This document shows positions 6,528 to 14,354 of a stretch of DNA of 64,000 bases, piece by piece (the first letter of the stretch is position 1; every line of letters starts with the position of its first letter). The notes beneath the pieces were generated by a model that worked only from the letters and a program-made list of their open reading frames with translations, was not told the origin of the DNA and did not search any database. The stretch comes from an uncultured Acetatifactor sp. (GTDB lineage Bacteria; Bacillota; Clostridia; Lachnospirales; Lachnospiraceae), in assembly GCA_910585805.1 (NCBI GenBank), contig CAJUFB010000003.1, positions 1 through 64,000 of the forward strand, in the 5' to 3' direction. The position numbers were made by a program, and so were the translations under genes.

Positions 6528-7718
6528 ATGAAGGTTATTGACATGCACTGTGATACGCTGAGTGAGCTCCTGGGACGGCGGGAGAGAGGGAAAGCAGCAG
6601 GACTGCGGCAGAATGACTGTCATGTGGATTTGCTGCGGATGAAGGAGAGCCGTTATCTGCTTCAGAATTTTGCCATGTTTGTAGTGTTGGAGGGGTTCGG
6701 CGACCCCTGGGAGCGGGTTTGCGCGCTGCATCGGTATTATCAGGAGGAACTGGAGAGTAATCAGGATATCCTTGCACCGGTGCTGCGTTTTTCGGATATC
6801 GCGGAGAATGAGGCCCGGGGGAAGCTGTCGGCTCTGCTTACGGTGGAAGAAGGAGGCGTCTGCAGGGGAGAAACGGAAAAGCTGAAGGAGCTTTATCGGA
6901 TGGGCGTCAGGATGATTACTCTTACATGGAATTTTGATAATGAAATCGGCCATCCGAATTTCGATGCACAGAAGAAGCAGCAGATGAAACATGTGATGAA
7001 GACCTGGAGAGAATATACTGCCGGAATGTCGGCAAGTGCAGATGGAACGTCGGCATGTGCAGATGGAACGTCGGCATGTGCAGCCGGAGCGTCGGCATGT
7101 GCAGCCGGAGCATCGGCATGTGCTGCTGGAACGGCTGAATGGGAGCAGAAGAGAAGGGAAGCACAGTTTTTTGTAGACGCTTATCTCCATACGCCGAACC
7201 TGACGGGAGGGCTTACCGGGAAGGGCAGGGAGATGGTGGCAGAGATGGAAAGGCTGGGCATCATCCCCGATGTGTCCCATCTGTCGGACGCAGGCTTTTA
7301 CGATGTGCTGGAGGTGACGAAGAAGCCTTTTGTGGCCAGCCACTCCAATGCCAGGGCAGTGTGCCCCAACGTGCGGAACATGACAGACGACATGATACGC
7401 CGGTTCGCCGGGCGGGGCGGTGTCATGGGGCTGAATTTCTGCGCGGATTTTCTGGAGGAGAAGCCTCTGGGGGAGAAGAACCCGGGCACCGTGGAAGCCG
7501 TGGTGCGCCATGCCAGGCATATTGCGGATGTAGGCGGCGTTGAGGTGTTGGGCCTGGGAAGCGACTTTGACGGCATTGATACCAATGAGGGGCTGCCCGG
7601 GGTGCAGAGTATGGAAAAACTGTGGCATGCACTGCATGAGGCAGGCTTTTCAGAGGATGCGCTGGATAAGGTTTTCTATGGGAATGTGCTGCGGGTGTAC
7701 CGGGATACGCTGGGATAG
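6528..7718 (+). CDS. Membrane dipeptidase (peptidase M19, renal dipeptidase family)
   Basis: The start ATG at 6528 follows GTGAGGAGTG and yields MKVIDMHCDTLSELL, the canonical M19 opening with the HxD zinc ligands. Further metal-site motifs are LLTVEEGG (bridging Glu), IIPDVSHLSD, VASHSNARAVCPNVRNMTD and LGLGSDFDG. The enzyme hydrolyses dipeptides, including D-amino-acid-containing ones, and is probably cytoplasmic because no signal peptide is present. At 396 residues it is longer than simple bacterial homologues. The excess is an Ala/Gly/Ser/Cys-rich segment at about residues 167-202, made of 21-bp tandem repeats and inserted before the conserved HTPNLTGGLTGKG region. The gene appears to stand alone. 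Confidence 0.9.
   Translation: MKVIDMHCDTLSELLGRRERGKAAGLRQNDCHVDLLRMKESRYLLQNFAMFVVLEGFGDPWERVCALHRYYQEELESNQDILAPVLRFSDIAENEARGKLSALLTVEEGGVCRGETEKLKELYRMGVRMITLTWNFDNEIGHPNFDAQKKQQMKHVMKTWREYTAGMSASADGTSACADGTSACAAGASACAAGASACAAGTAEWEQKRREAQFFVDAYLHTPNLTGGLTGKGREMVAEMERLGIIPDVSHLSDAGFYDVLEVTKKPFVASHSNARAVCPNVRNMTDDMIRRFAGRGGVMGLNFCADFLEEKPLGEKNPGTVEAVVRHARHIADVGGVEVLGLGSDFDGIDTNEGLPGVQSMEKLWHALHEAGFSEDALDKVFYGNVLRVYRDTLG
7029..7133 (+). repeat. Five tandem 21-bp coding repeats in the dipeptidase
   Basis: Units TCGGCATGTGCAGATGGAACG and close variants begin at 7029, 7050, 7071, 7092 and 7113. Each encodes SACADGT or SACAAGA, giving a cysteine every seven residues after the first unit. The repeats keep frame. 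Confidence 0.95.
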
Positions 7719-7881
7719 CGGTTTCCATGAGCATATGGCTTTCCGTGGGGGCAGACCGGGGGATTGGCGTATCTGACCCCACAGGCTTTTGGTTCAGGGC
7801 CGCATACCAATCAGAGGTGTTGTGCCGGCAGGGGGGGAGCTGGGGGACTTCTTCATCAATTTGGAATGGGAAGAATGCCCT

Positions 7882-8928
7882 TCAGAGGCCGCCTCGTTGA
7901 CGCCGTACAGGTCGAACGGAAGTTTCGTGCAGACGTGTGTCCAATGCTTCCTTAATCTGAGGCATTGTTTTATGGATGTACTTCATTCTGTCCAGGGTAT
8001 TTCGCACCTCTGAAATACCCAATTCTCTTTCTGCGCTGTCCATACATTTTCCCAAGGCTCTCTGGATATTATATTCCAGCCACTCGACCCAGGTATAGGC
8101 CACACCTACCACATCGCTGTAACCCCGAAAACAATTGTCATAGGCTTCCAGATAACCGTCAAAGAAAGCAATCATCCTATCCACATCCATCTCACAGGTA
8201 ACAATTCCTGACCACTGCAATGCCAGCTGCATGACATGGGATATGGGATTTCCATAATCCAGGCATTCCAAATCGATCATCCACGGGATTCCGTTGTCCC
8301 ACATAATATTCTTAGGATCCATATCCTCATTGGATAAACACAGCACAGGCGGCAATGACGCCCTTGCTTTGTTCAATTCGCTTTCCATGTAAATAAGAAG
8401 TTCTGTATTCTCTTCTAACAAAGAGGCTATCGCAGAGTTTTTCTCTTTTGCTTCCTGCACATAACCCTGCCAATCTATATGGCTTGTTACCGGAGTCTGA
8501 TGTGCAATATTCTGTGGTTCAATTGCATGGATTCTGCCGAGAATATTCCCGGCTTTAAAACACATCTCGCCTGAGATATGATTCCAATCGGTAATTCTTC
8601 CCTCCTGCCACCTGAATATATAGAAAAACTGGTCATCTATTTTTTGCATCTTATTGCCGCCGATTACCATGGCCGGCACAATGGGGATATCATTGTTCTC
8701 AAGTATGCACTCTATTTTCTCCGCTCTGGCGAAATTTTCATGTACACCTGGCCTTTTCATGATTTCTGCATTTAAATGCTTCACTGCGTATACTCCGCTA
8801 TCGGTTATCACTTTGTACATCCGGTGCATTAAGCCGCCGGATACAGGTTCAATAGCTGCTACTTTTTTTCCCAAACCACACATGTGTATTAATTTCACGA
8901 TTACATTTTCAGGCGTCTTTTCTTTCAT
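7882..8928 (-). CDS. APH-family phosphotransferase (small-molecule kinase)
   Basis: This 348-residue protein has the aminoglycoside phosphotransferase/choline kinase fold. An N-terminal lobe has a G-rich turn (EPVSGGLMHRMYKV) and the ATP-binding lysine (YAVKHLN). The catalytic loop CLSNEDMDPKNIMWD replaces the usual HGDLHPGN-type Brenner motif while keeping Asp and Asn, and the metal-binding segment is MIDLECLDYGNP. The start ATG follows GGGAGAAACGGA. The substrate is unknown: homologues phosphorylate aminoglycosides, choline, homoserine, fructosamines and other compounds, so an antibiotic-resistance label is not justified. It is transcribed against its neighbours. Its start codon overlaps the stop of a 27-codon upstream frame as ATGA, suggesting translational coupling. 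Confidence 0.8.
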   Translation of the reverse strand: MKEKTPENVIVKLIHMCGLGKKVAAIEPVSGGLMHRMYKVITDSGVYAVKHLNAEIMKRPGVHENFARAEKIECILENNDIPIVPAMVIGGNKMQKIDDQFFYIFRWQEGRITDWNHISGEMCFKAGNILGRIHAIEPQNIAHQTPVTSHIDWQGYVQEAKEKNSAIASLLEENTELLIYMESELNKARASLPPVLCLSNEDMDPKNIMWDNGIPWMIDLECLDYGNPISHVMQLALQWSGIVTCEMDVDRMIAFFDGYLEAYDNCFRGYSDVVGVAYTWVEWLEYNIQRALGKCMDSAERELGISEVRNTLDRMKYIHKTMPQIKEALDTRLHETSVRPVRRQRGGL

Positions 8929-9008
8929 TCCGTTTCTCCCTTTATCAGCTCATCTGTGAAAGTAGTCCGCTTAAAGACCTTATAGGAGTTTCGCAGTATT
9001 ATATCCAT
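8925..9008 (-). CDS. Possible 27-residue leader ORF coupled to the kinase
   Basis: A frame opening MDIILRNSYKVFKR and ending DELIKGETE stops at a TGA that overlaps the kinase ATG (ATGA). No good ribosome-binding site precedes its ATG. A second, 19-residue frame just upstream (8980-9039, MRKVKVLYCIDGYNTAKLL) has GGAGG seven bases before its ATG. Either could be a leader peptide, or both could be the remains of one frameshifted gene. Confidence 0.3.
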   Translation of the reverse strand: MDIILRNSYKVFKRTTFTDELIKGETE

Positions 9009-9052
9009 CTATGCAATATAAAACTTTCACTTTCCTCATACCGATACCTCCA

Positions 9053-9073
9053 GTAAACTGATTATCAGTTTAC
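9053..9073. promoter_or_regulatory. Perfect palindrome, likely operator upstream of the kinase
   Basis: GTAAACTGA and TCAGTTTAC form a perfect 9-bp inverted repeat separated by three bases. It sits about 125 bp upstream of the kinase start and directly before the GGAGG of the small leader frame. The size and symmetry fit a dimeric repressor site (TetR or MarR type). No such regulator is encoded beside it. Confidence 0.6.
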
Positions 9074-9239
9074 CACAACAGCGACCATTTTTCTACCATC
9101 ATCAATCAAAGAATAAGGCTGTTTCACGAAGCGTTGTTAGATAAACCGTTTTTTGCCATGTCTCTTCATTTTATTAGCAGCGGCTGGGTATTGCCTGGAA
9201 TATCATCCGGAAACAGCCCTAAAGTCCCTGCGATAAGAG

Positions 9240-9268
9240 TTGAACACTGATTGGATTTGTGCTATACT
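9240..9268 (+). promoter_or_regulatory. Sigma-A promoter for the CbrC-family gene
   Basis: TTGAAC (9240-9245) and TATACT (9263-9268) are spaced by 17 bases, with a TGTG extended -10 just upstream. The gene starts 52 bases further on. Confidence 0.75.
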
Positions 9269-9320
9269 TCAAGTGGATCAATTTGACAATCAAAATTTGT
9301 AAGATTGAAGGGAGATTTCT

Positions 9321-9845
9321 ATGAGCGCAGACCTGCCTTTTTTCAAATACCACCCCGACCCATTGGCCACCGAGACTTTTCGCAGGCTGGATGAGCCGGC
9401 CACTTGCCCCTGCTGCGGCCGGCGAACCTCCATCATCTACGAGGGGCCTTTCTATTCCAGGGATGAAGTGGACCACCTGTGTCCCCACTGTATCGCCAGC
9501 GGTGCGGCGGCGGAAAAGTACAGCGGCGAATTTCAGGACAGTGAATCCACTGACGAGGTGGACAGCCCCAACAAACTGGACGAATTAGTCCACCGCACCC
9601 CCGGCTACTGCGGCTGGCAGCAAGAGTATTGGCGCGCCCACTGCAACGACTTCTGCGCCTATCTGGGTACGGTAGGCTATGCGGAGCTTGAGGAGATGGG
9701 CCTGGTGGATGAGGTTCGGGAAACCTTGCTCGATGACTGGTATGAAGAAATTTTCACCGACTTGACAAAAGACGGCAGTACAGTCGGATACCTGTTTCGG
9801 TGCCTCCACTGCGGGAAATACCTTCTGCATATCGACTGTGACTGA
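9321..9845 (+). CDS. CbrC family protein (UPF0167)
   Basis: The 174-residue protein begins MSADLPFFKYHPDPLATETF, the characteristic opening of the CbrC/UPF0167 family. It contains a CPCCGRRT zinc-finger-like pair with a later CPHC (about residues 31-55), a central CGWQQEYW motif and a second Cys pair (FRCLHCGKYLLHIDCD) at the end. In Escherichia coli, CbrC is linked to colicin E2 tolerance and CreBC regulation, but the biochemical role is unknown, so only family membership is claimed. The ribosome site GAAGGGAG precedes the ATG. The gene has its own promoter and a hairpin downstream, so it is a single-gene unit. Confidence 0.85.
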   Translation: MSADLPFFKYHPDPLATETFRRLDEPATCPCCGRRTSIIYEGPFYSRDEVDHLCPHCIASGAAAEKYSGEFQDSESTDEVDSPNKLDELVHRTPGYCGWQQEYWRAHCNDFCAYLGTVGYAELEEMGLVDEVRETLLDDWYEEIFTDLTKDGSTVGYLFRCLHCGKYLLHIDCD

Positions 9846-9875
9846 AAAGAAGTTCCCTTAATCATTTTAGTTTAT

Positions 9876-9909
9876 GGGGGGATTTTATCTTTATGAGTGA
9901 AATCCCCCC
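9876..9909 (+). terminator. Hairpin after the CbrC-family gene
   Basis: GGGGGGATTT (9876-9885) and AAATCCCCCC (9900-9909) form a perfect 10-bp stem 31 bases after the stop. The T-run that follows is weak, so termination efficiency is uncertain. Confidence 0.6.
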
Positions 9910-9928
9910 TTGATAAATATTCTCTTGG

Positions 9929-10008
9929 TTGGATTTGTGCTATACTTGGCCGTAAATAAATCGATAAAATCGTTAAGAGGGCGAAATCAGTAGACTGCTT
10001 TCGCCCTC
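9929..10008 (+). promoter_or_regulatory. Second copy of the promoter core and a downstream hairpin
   Basis: The 19-mer TTGGATTTGTGCTATACTT at 9929-9947 is identical to 9251-9269 in the CbrC-gene promoter, including the extended -10 TATACT, but has no good -35 box here. It is followed by a perfect 10-bp stem (GAGGGCGAAA at 9977-9986 with TTTCGCCCTC at 9999-10008). Any transcript started here would soon meet this hairpin. Confidence 0.45.
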
Positions 10009-10048
10009 AATTTATACTGACGATCATTGAAACTTGCCAGGCGTCCCG

Positions 10049-10328
10049 ACTCACGAGCGAAAGATGCCGGGGACATTGTGGCAGATTTCATCGCGCGTGA
10101 GTATATTATGGGGATTGTTACGCAGTAGAGGTTATTTTGCCCTTGATTTGGCTTACCATAATAATATAAATATTTCAATTCCGAAAAATGAAGCGGAAAT
10201 ATTTTTTAAGTATTCATCATCCTGCTGCGCTGCTATGCGGGCACATAGAAGCTGCCCGGGACGGAACGCACAGCTTCTATGATTCATTCTAAGGAGGAAA
10301 AATATACTCACGAGCGATGAAATTTGCC
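10049..10328. repeat. Inverted 27-bp repeat pair flanking ~195 bp, plus a third partial copy
   Basis: Bases 10080-10106, read on the minus strand, match 10302-10328 at 25 of 27 positions (both open ATATACTCACG). A third direct partial copy, ACTCACGAGCGA, lies at 10049-10060. The enclosed segment has no recognised gene. It does carry a hairpin (ATAGAAGCTG/CAGCTTCTAT at 10246-10280) and an orphan AAGGAGG at 10291. It may be a miniature mobile element or a structured leader. Confidence 0.5.
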
Positions 10329-10497
10329 GCTGTTATGCCTGGCCGTTCCGGCCTGTGGGTCAGGCTGCCTGGCAGGGTTTTGAGTCCGCGGGTATAAATT
10401 GCGCAGGCGGGGCAGGCTCAAATGGAGCGCCCCGTCCGCTGACGAAAAGATTCAGGAAAGGCGCCCAAGAGGCGGGACATCAGGTAAAAGTGACGAC

Positions 10498-11214
10498 ATG
10501 AAACTGATAAGAAATCATAAAGTGACCGCAAGCATGACGGATTCCCTGGCGAACCTGTCAGTGATCGGCATCTTCCGGATTGTGGAGGACACGATTGCAG
10601 AACTGATGGGAGAGCTTCAGTACGATGACATAACCATGAAGGAACGATATGGCGCTGTATGGGTTTCATCCAAAATCAGGATCAGGTTCCTGAAAAGAAT
10701 GGCATGGAATGAAAGCTTTTATACGGCAGGCTTTATCTCTTCCATGACAGGCGGGACGATAAACGTGGATGTTGCCCTCAGGAATATGGCGGATGAATTA
10801 TGTGCCTATGGAAGGGTGGAATACTGTGCATTGGAGATAAAGACAGGCCGCCTCATAAAAATAGCGTCCCTCGGAATCGGCAGCATAGTGACGGCAGAGC
10901 AGCCGGAAACAGACCTTGCATTTATCCGGTTTCAAAATGTGGAGCTGCCGGAAAGCGGGCGCGTACAGGTGAAATATACCGGCATAGATTTTGCCCGGCA
11001 TACGAACAACATAGAGTACATCCGATTTATGCTGAACACCTATTCCGTTCAGGAACTGGAAACCAGACCCATAAAGGAACTGGAAATTCTGTTTAAGAAC
11101 CAAACCTTTGAGAATGACGTGCTGACCATACACAAAGGCAGTTTTGGGGAAACGGATGTATTCCTGCTGAAAAAAGAAGATAAAGTGGTCGTCAGAAGCG
11201 AAATCCTCTTTTGA
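10498..11214 (+). CDS. Acyl-ACP thioesterase (FatA-like, double hotdog fold)
   Basis: The 238-residue protein starts MKLIRNHKVTASMTDSLANLSVIG. It shows the two-hotdog architecture of acyl-[acyl-carrier-protein] thioesterases: an N-terminal domain with AVWVSSKIRIRFLKRMAWNE, and a C-terminal domain with DFARHTNNIEYIRFMLNT. The HTNN stretch corresponds to the conserved N-x-H-V-N-N-type active-site region. The enzyme would release free fatty acids from ACP in the cytoplasm. An in-frame extension upstream to 10399 is arginine-rich and unlikely to be translated. No other fatty-acid genes are nearby. The gene is flanked by a long leader and followed by a GC-rich hairpin. Confidence 0.8.
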   Translation: MKLIRNHKVTASMTDSLANLSVIGIFRIVEDTIAELMGELQYDDITMKERYGAVWVSSKIRIRFLKRMAWNESFYTAGFISSMTGGTINVDVALRNMADELCAYGRVEYCALEIKTGRLIKIASLGIGSIVTAEQPETDLAFIRFQNVELPESGRVQVKYTGIDFARHTNNIEYIRFMLNTYSVQELETRPIKELEILFKNQTFENDVLTIHKGSFGETDVFLLKKEDKVVVRSEILF

Positions 11215-11295
11215 GCATGTTTCTATGTTCCGGATAAAATTGCGACAGGAAAGCCAGGGTAAAAAACAGAAGCGGAAAACGGGAAATAAGCGGAT

Positions 11296-11332
11296 GCTGC
11301 CGAGAGAGATCCCTAATCTTTCGGGCGGCAGC
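11296..11332 (+). terminator. Hairpin after the thioesterase gene
   Basis: GCTGCCGAGAGA pairs imperfectly with TCTTTCGGGCGGCAGC about 80 bases past the stop, followed by CTATTATA. It is probably a terminator with a poor U-tract. Confidence 0.5.
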
Positions 11333-11560
11333 CTATTATACCAATATATATTTAGCAAAATATAAAATATTTTAGATTTATTTAAAATTGGCAATAATTG
11401 TAAGAATTGCACTATTTTTCAAAAATTCAGTAAAATAAAATATGCAAAACATCACTATCCATTTATAAAATAGATATAATATACAAAACAGCCTGCGATA
11501 ACTTGTGTAAAATGGATAAAATTCAATTTTAAATTATTATACAAAAATCTAAAATAATAA
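11333..11560 (+). promoter_or_regulatory. AT-rich control region upstream of the arabinose genes with TTTTAGA half-sites
   Basis: This segment is strikingly AT-rich compared with the surrounding coding DNA. TTTTAGA occurs at 11370-11376 and its complement TCTAAAA at 11548-11554, seven bases before the -35 box. The same half-site forms a palindrome in the promoter of the ArsR-type regulator at 17009-17026, so both are candidate binding sites of that regulator. Confidence 0.5.
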
Positions 11561-11589
11561 TTGACAAATCCCATAAAATGCCATACCAT
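11561..11589 (+). promoter_or_regulatory. Sigma-A promoter for araA
   Basis: TTGACA (11561-11566) and TACCAT (11584-11589) are spaced by exactly 17 bases, 75 bases before the araA start codon. A GC-rich palindromic stretch (TGGCAGGCATGCCA) follows at about 11599-11612. Confidence 0.75.
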
Positions 11590-11664
11590 AGAAGTCAGAT
11601 GGCAGGCATGCCAGCCTGCTGTCGCAGAACCCGATATGGATTTCAAGAAAGAAAGGGGTACCTT

Positions 11665-13152
11665 ATGAAAAACTATAAGTTCTGGTTTGCCACCGGCTCT
11701 CAGGATCTCTACGGAGACGAGTGCCTTGCAAAAGTGGCGGAGCATTCAAGAATCATTGTGGAAGAAATCAATAAAACCGGCATCCTGCCCTATGAGTTGG
11801 TCTGGAAGCCCACTTTGCTTACTAACGAGATGATCCGCGGCCTGTTCAATGAGGCGAATATGGACGGCGAATGCGCGGGCGTTATCACCTGGATGCATAC
11901 TTTCTCTCCCGCCAAGTCCTGGATTCTGGGCCTGCAGGAGTATCATAAGCCTCTGTGCCATTTCCATACACAGTTTAATATGGAGATTCCCTATGACAGC
12001 ATCGACATGGATTTCATGAATGAGAACCAGTCTGCCCACGGCGACAGGGAGTACGGCCATATCGTGACCCGCATGGGCATCGAGCGCAAGGTGATTATGG
12101 GGCACTGGAGTGACGACAATGTATTGAAGCGTCTGGCGGGATGGATGCGCACGGCAGTGGGCATTATGGAGTCCAGCCATATCCGCGTGATGCGCGTGGC
12201 CGACAACATGAGGAATGTGGCGGTTACGGAGGGCGATAAGGTGGAAGCCCAGGTGAAGTTCGGCTGGGAGGTTGACGCTTATCCCATTAACGAGATTGCG
12301 GCTTACGTGGAAGATGTGAGCCAGGGAGATATCGATGCGCTGGTGGAAGAGTATTATGCGAAGTACCAGATTCTGGACGAGGGCAGGGATGCGGCAGAGT
12401 TCCGCCGTCATGTAGCGGTTCAGGCAGGGATTGAGATCGGCTTCGAACGCTTCCTGAAGGAGAAAAATTACCATGCCATCGTGACCCATTTCGGCGATCT
12501 GGGTTCCCTGAAGCAGCTGCCGGGTCTTGCCATTCAGAGACTGATGGAGAAGGGATACGGATTCGGTGCGGAGGGAGACTGGAAGACCGCAGCCATGGTG
12601 CGCCTGATGAAGATCATGACAGAGGGTGTGAAGGATGCAAAAGGAACCTCTTTCCTGGAGGACTATACCTACAATCTGGTACCCGGCAGGGAAGGGATTC
12701 TCCAGGCTCATATGCTGGAAGTATGTCCTACCATAGCGGAAGGCTCCATCGGCATCAAGGTATGTCCGCTGTCCATGGGAGACAGGGAAGACCCTGCAAG
12801 GCTTGTGTTCTCATCCAAAGAAGGCAGCGGTATTGCCACATCGCTGATCGACCTGGGCACAAGATTCCGCCTCATCATCAACGAGGTGGACTGCAAGAAG
12901 GTGGAGAAGCCCATGCCCAAGCTTCCCGTTGCCAACTGCTTCTGGACCCCGAAGCCCAACCTTGCCGTAGGCGCGGAGAGCTGGATACTGGCAGGCGGCG
13001 CGCATCATACCGCATTCTCCTACGACCTGACTACAGAACAGATGGTGGACTGGGCGGATGCAATGGGAATCGAGACTGTAGTGATTGACGGCGACACTAC
13101 TATCCGCAATCTGAAGAACGAGATGAGATGGAATGCGCTTTCTTATCGTTGA
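11665..13152 (+). CDS. araA: L-arabinose isomerase
   Basis: The 495-residue protein (ATG at 11665 after AAGAAAGGGG) opens MKNYKFWFATGSQDLYGDECL, the standard AraA N-terminus. It carries HTFSPAKSWILGL, FHTQFNMEIPYDSIDMDFMNENQSAHGDREYG, the metal-site segment GYGFGAEGDWKTAAMVRLMK and a C-terminal GGAHHTAFSYDLT. It converts L-arabinose to L-ribulose in the cytoplasm. Length and motifs are normal and complete. It heads a + strand series followed by transketolase, arabinofuranosidase and an ArsR-type regulator, but ribulokinase and ribulose-5-phosphate epimerase genes are not in the window and must be elsewhere. Confidence 0.97.
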   Translation: MKNYKFWFATGSQDLYGDECLAKVAEHSRIIVEEINKTGILPYELVWKPTLLTNEMIRGLFNEANMDGECAGVITWMHTFSPAKSWILGLQEYHKPLCHFHTQFNMEIPYDSIDMDFMNENQSAHGDREYGHIVTRMGIERKVIMGHWSDDNVLKRLAGWMRTAVGIMESSHIRVMRVADNMRNVAVTEGDKVEAQVKFGWEVDAYPINEIAAYVEDVSQGDIDALVEEYYAKYQILDEGRDAAEFRRHVAVQAGIEIGFERFLKEKNYHAIVTHFGDLGSLKQLPGLAIQRLMEKGYGFGAEGDWKTAAMVRLMKIMTEGVKDAKGTSFLEDYTYNLVPGREGILQAHMLEVCPTIAEGSIGIKVCPLSMGDREDPARLVFSSKEGSGIATSLIDLGTRFRLIINEVDCKKVEKPMPKLPVANCFWTPKPNLAVGAESWILAGGAHHTAFSYDLTTEQMVDWADAMGIETVVIDGDTTIRNLKNEMRWNALSYR

Positions 13153-13406
13153 ATATAGCGGAAGATTATGTTAAGATAAAGAAATAGTACAGGAAAAACG
13201 GTAAGTGAAATTTTTGCCGGGATGTCATTTTTACAGAGTGAATGTTTTTCTGCATGGCGATGGAAGCTGTGTTATCAGAAAGCTGTAATGCAGAAAACGG
13301 GTTGCGGACTCTGTGCCCAAAGTGACGTTTCCGGTATGAAACGACTGGATAAAATAGCGTCCTGTAAACTAAACGGCAGCCGTAAAACGGCGGAATGAGA
13401 GGAAAA
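13153..13406. other. Intergenic gap between araA and transketolase
   Basis: About 250 bases carry no recognisable gene. I saw no convincing terminator or sigma-A promoter in it, so the transketolase genes may be read from the araA promoter or from a promoter I cannot define. Confidence 0.4.
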
Positions 13407-14243
13407 ATGGATACTTTAGAACTGAAAAAACATGCCAATGATGTCCGCAGGGGCATCATCGCAGCGGTTCACGGAGCAAAGGCCGGACATCCCGGCGGTT
13501 CCCTGTCCGCAGCTGATATTTTTACCTATCTTTATTTTGAAGAAATGAATATCGATCCGAAGAACCCCGGGATGGAGGACAGAGACCGTTTCGTCCTTTC
13601 CAAGGGACACACAGCGCCGGGCCTGTACTCGGCTCTGGCGAACAGAGGCTACTTCCCTGTGGAGGATCTGCCTACCCTGCGTCATCTGGGCTCCTACCTC
13701 CAGGGACATCCCTGCCTGCAGCACGTACCCGGCGTGGATATGTCATCCGGCTCCCTGGGACAGGGAATTTCCGCGGCAGTGGGCATGGCAATGGGCGCGA
13801 AGCTTTCCGGAAAGGATTTTCGTGTCTACACCCTGTTGGGCGACGGTGAGATCGAGGAAGGCCAGGTCTGGGAGGCTTCCATGTTTGCGGGACACAGGAA
13901 ACTGGACAATCTGGTGGTAATCGTGGACAATAACGGACTGCAGATTGACGGGCCTGTGGATCAGGTATGTTCCCCTTACCCTATCGACAAGAAGTTCGAG
14001 GCGTTTAATTTCCATGTGATCAATCTGGAGGACGGCAATGATATGGATCAGATCAGGGCAGCTTTTGCGGAGGCCCGGGCTACAAAAGGAATGCCCACGG
14101 CCATAGTTGCACATACCCTGAAGGGCAAGGGCGTGTCCTTCATGGAGGGCAGCGTGGACTGGCACGGCAAGGCGCCTGATGATGCGGAATATGAGATAGC
14201 AGTGGCGGACCTGGAGAAGATTGCGGCGGAACTGAACAAGTGA
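13407..14243 (+). CDS. Transketolase, N-terminal (TPP-binding) subunit
   Basis: The ATG at 13407 is preceded by GAGAGG at a proper distance; an in-frame ATG at 13395 is upstream of that site. The 278-residue protein is the thiamine-pyrophosphate-binding half of transketolase: GHPGGSLSAADIFTYLYF, DRFVLSKGHTAPGLYSAL, the TPP signature LLGDGEIEEGQVWEA ending in DNNGLQIDG, and HTLKGKGVSFMEG. It forms the active enzyme with the product of the next gene. Transketolase links pentose phosphates from arabinose to glycolysis. Splitting into two genes is common in Clostridia. Confidence 0.95.
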   Translation: MDTLELKKHANDVRRGIIAAVHGAKAGHPGGSLSAADIFTYLYFEEMNIDPKNPGMEDRDRFVLSKGHTAPGLYSALANRGYFPVEDLPTLRHLGSYLQGHPCLQHVPGVDMSSGSLGQGISAAVGMAMGAKLSGKDFRVYTLLGDGEIEEGQVWEASMFAGHRKLDNLVVIVDNNGLQIDGPVDQVCSPYPIDKKFEAFNFHVINLEDGNDMDQIRAAFAEARATKGMPTAIVAHTLKGKGVSFMEGSVDWHGKAPDDAEYEIAVADLEKIAAELNK

Positions 14244-14354
14244 GCCGAAACTAACCCCGGAGATGCACGAAATGCAACTGGACAATAAAACAGCAAGTGC
14301 CACGGAGGGTACTGGAGGGACACTTGCGGAACTGGAATAGAAAGGTGAAGCATA

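Noticed and set aside
6302..6541. Plus-strand 79-codon Arg/Cys-rich frame upstream of the dipeptidase
   Set aside because: There is no ribosome-binding site, it contains a short DNA repeat, overlaps the dipeptidase start and resembles no family.
6261..7637. Minus-strand 458-codon frame opposite the dipeptidase
   Set aside because: It is antisense to a canonical M19 enzyme and largely low-complexity His/Cys/Ser; no start signals.
7882..8928. Aminoglycoside resistance gene
   Set aside because: The fold is APH-like but the catalytic loop and overall sequence do not point to aminoglycosides; the family includes many metabolic kinases.
9987..10178. Minus-strand 63-codon frame in the inverted-repeat region
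   Set aside because: It runs through two hairpin arms and has no recognisable motif or good ribosome site.
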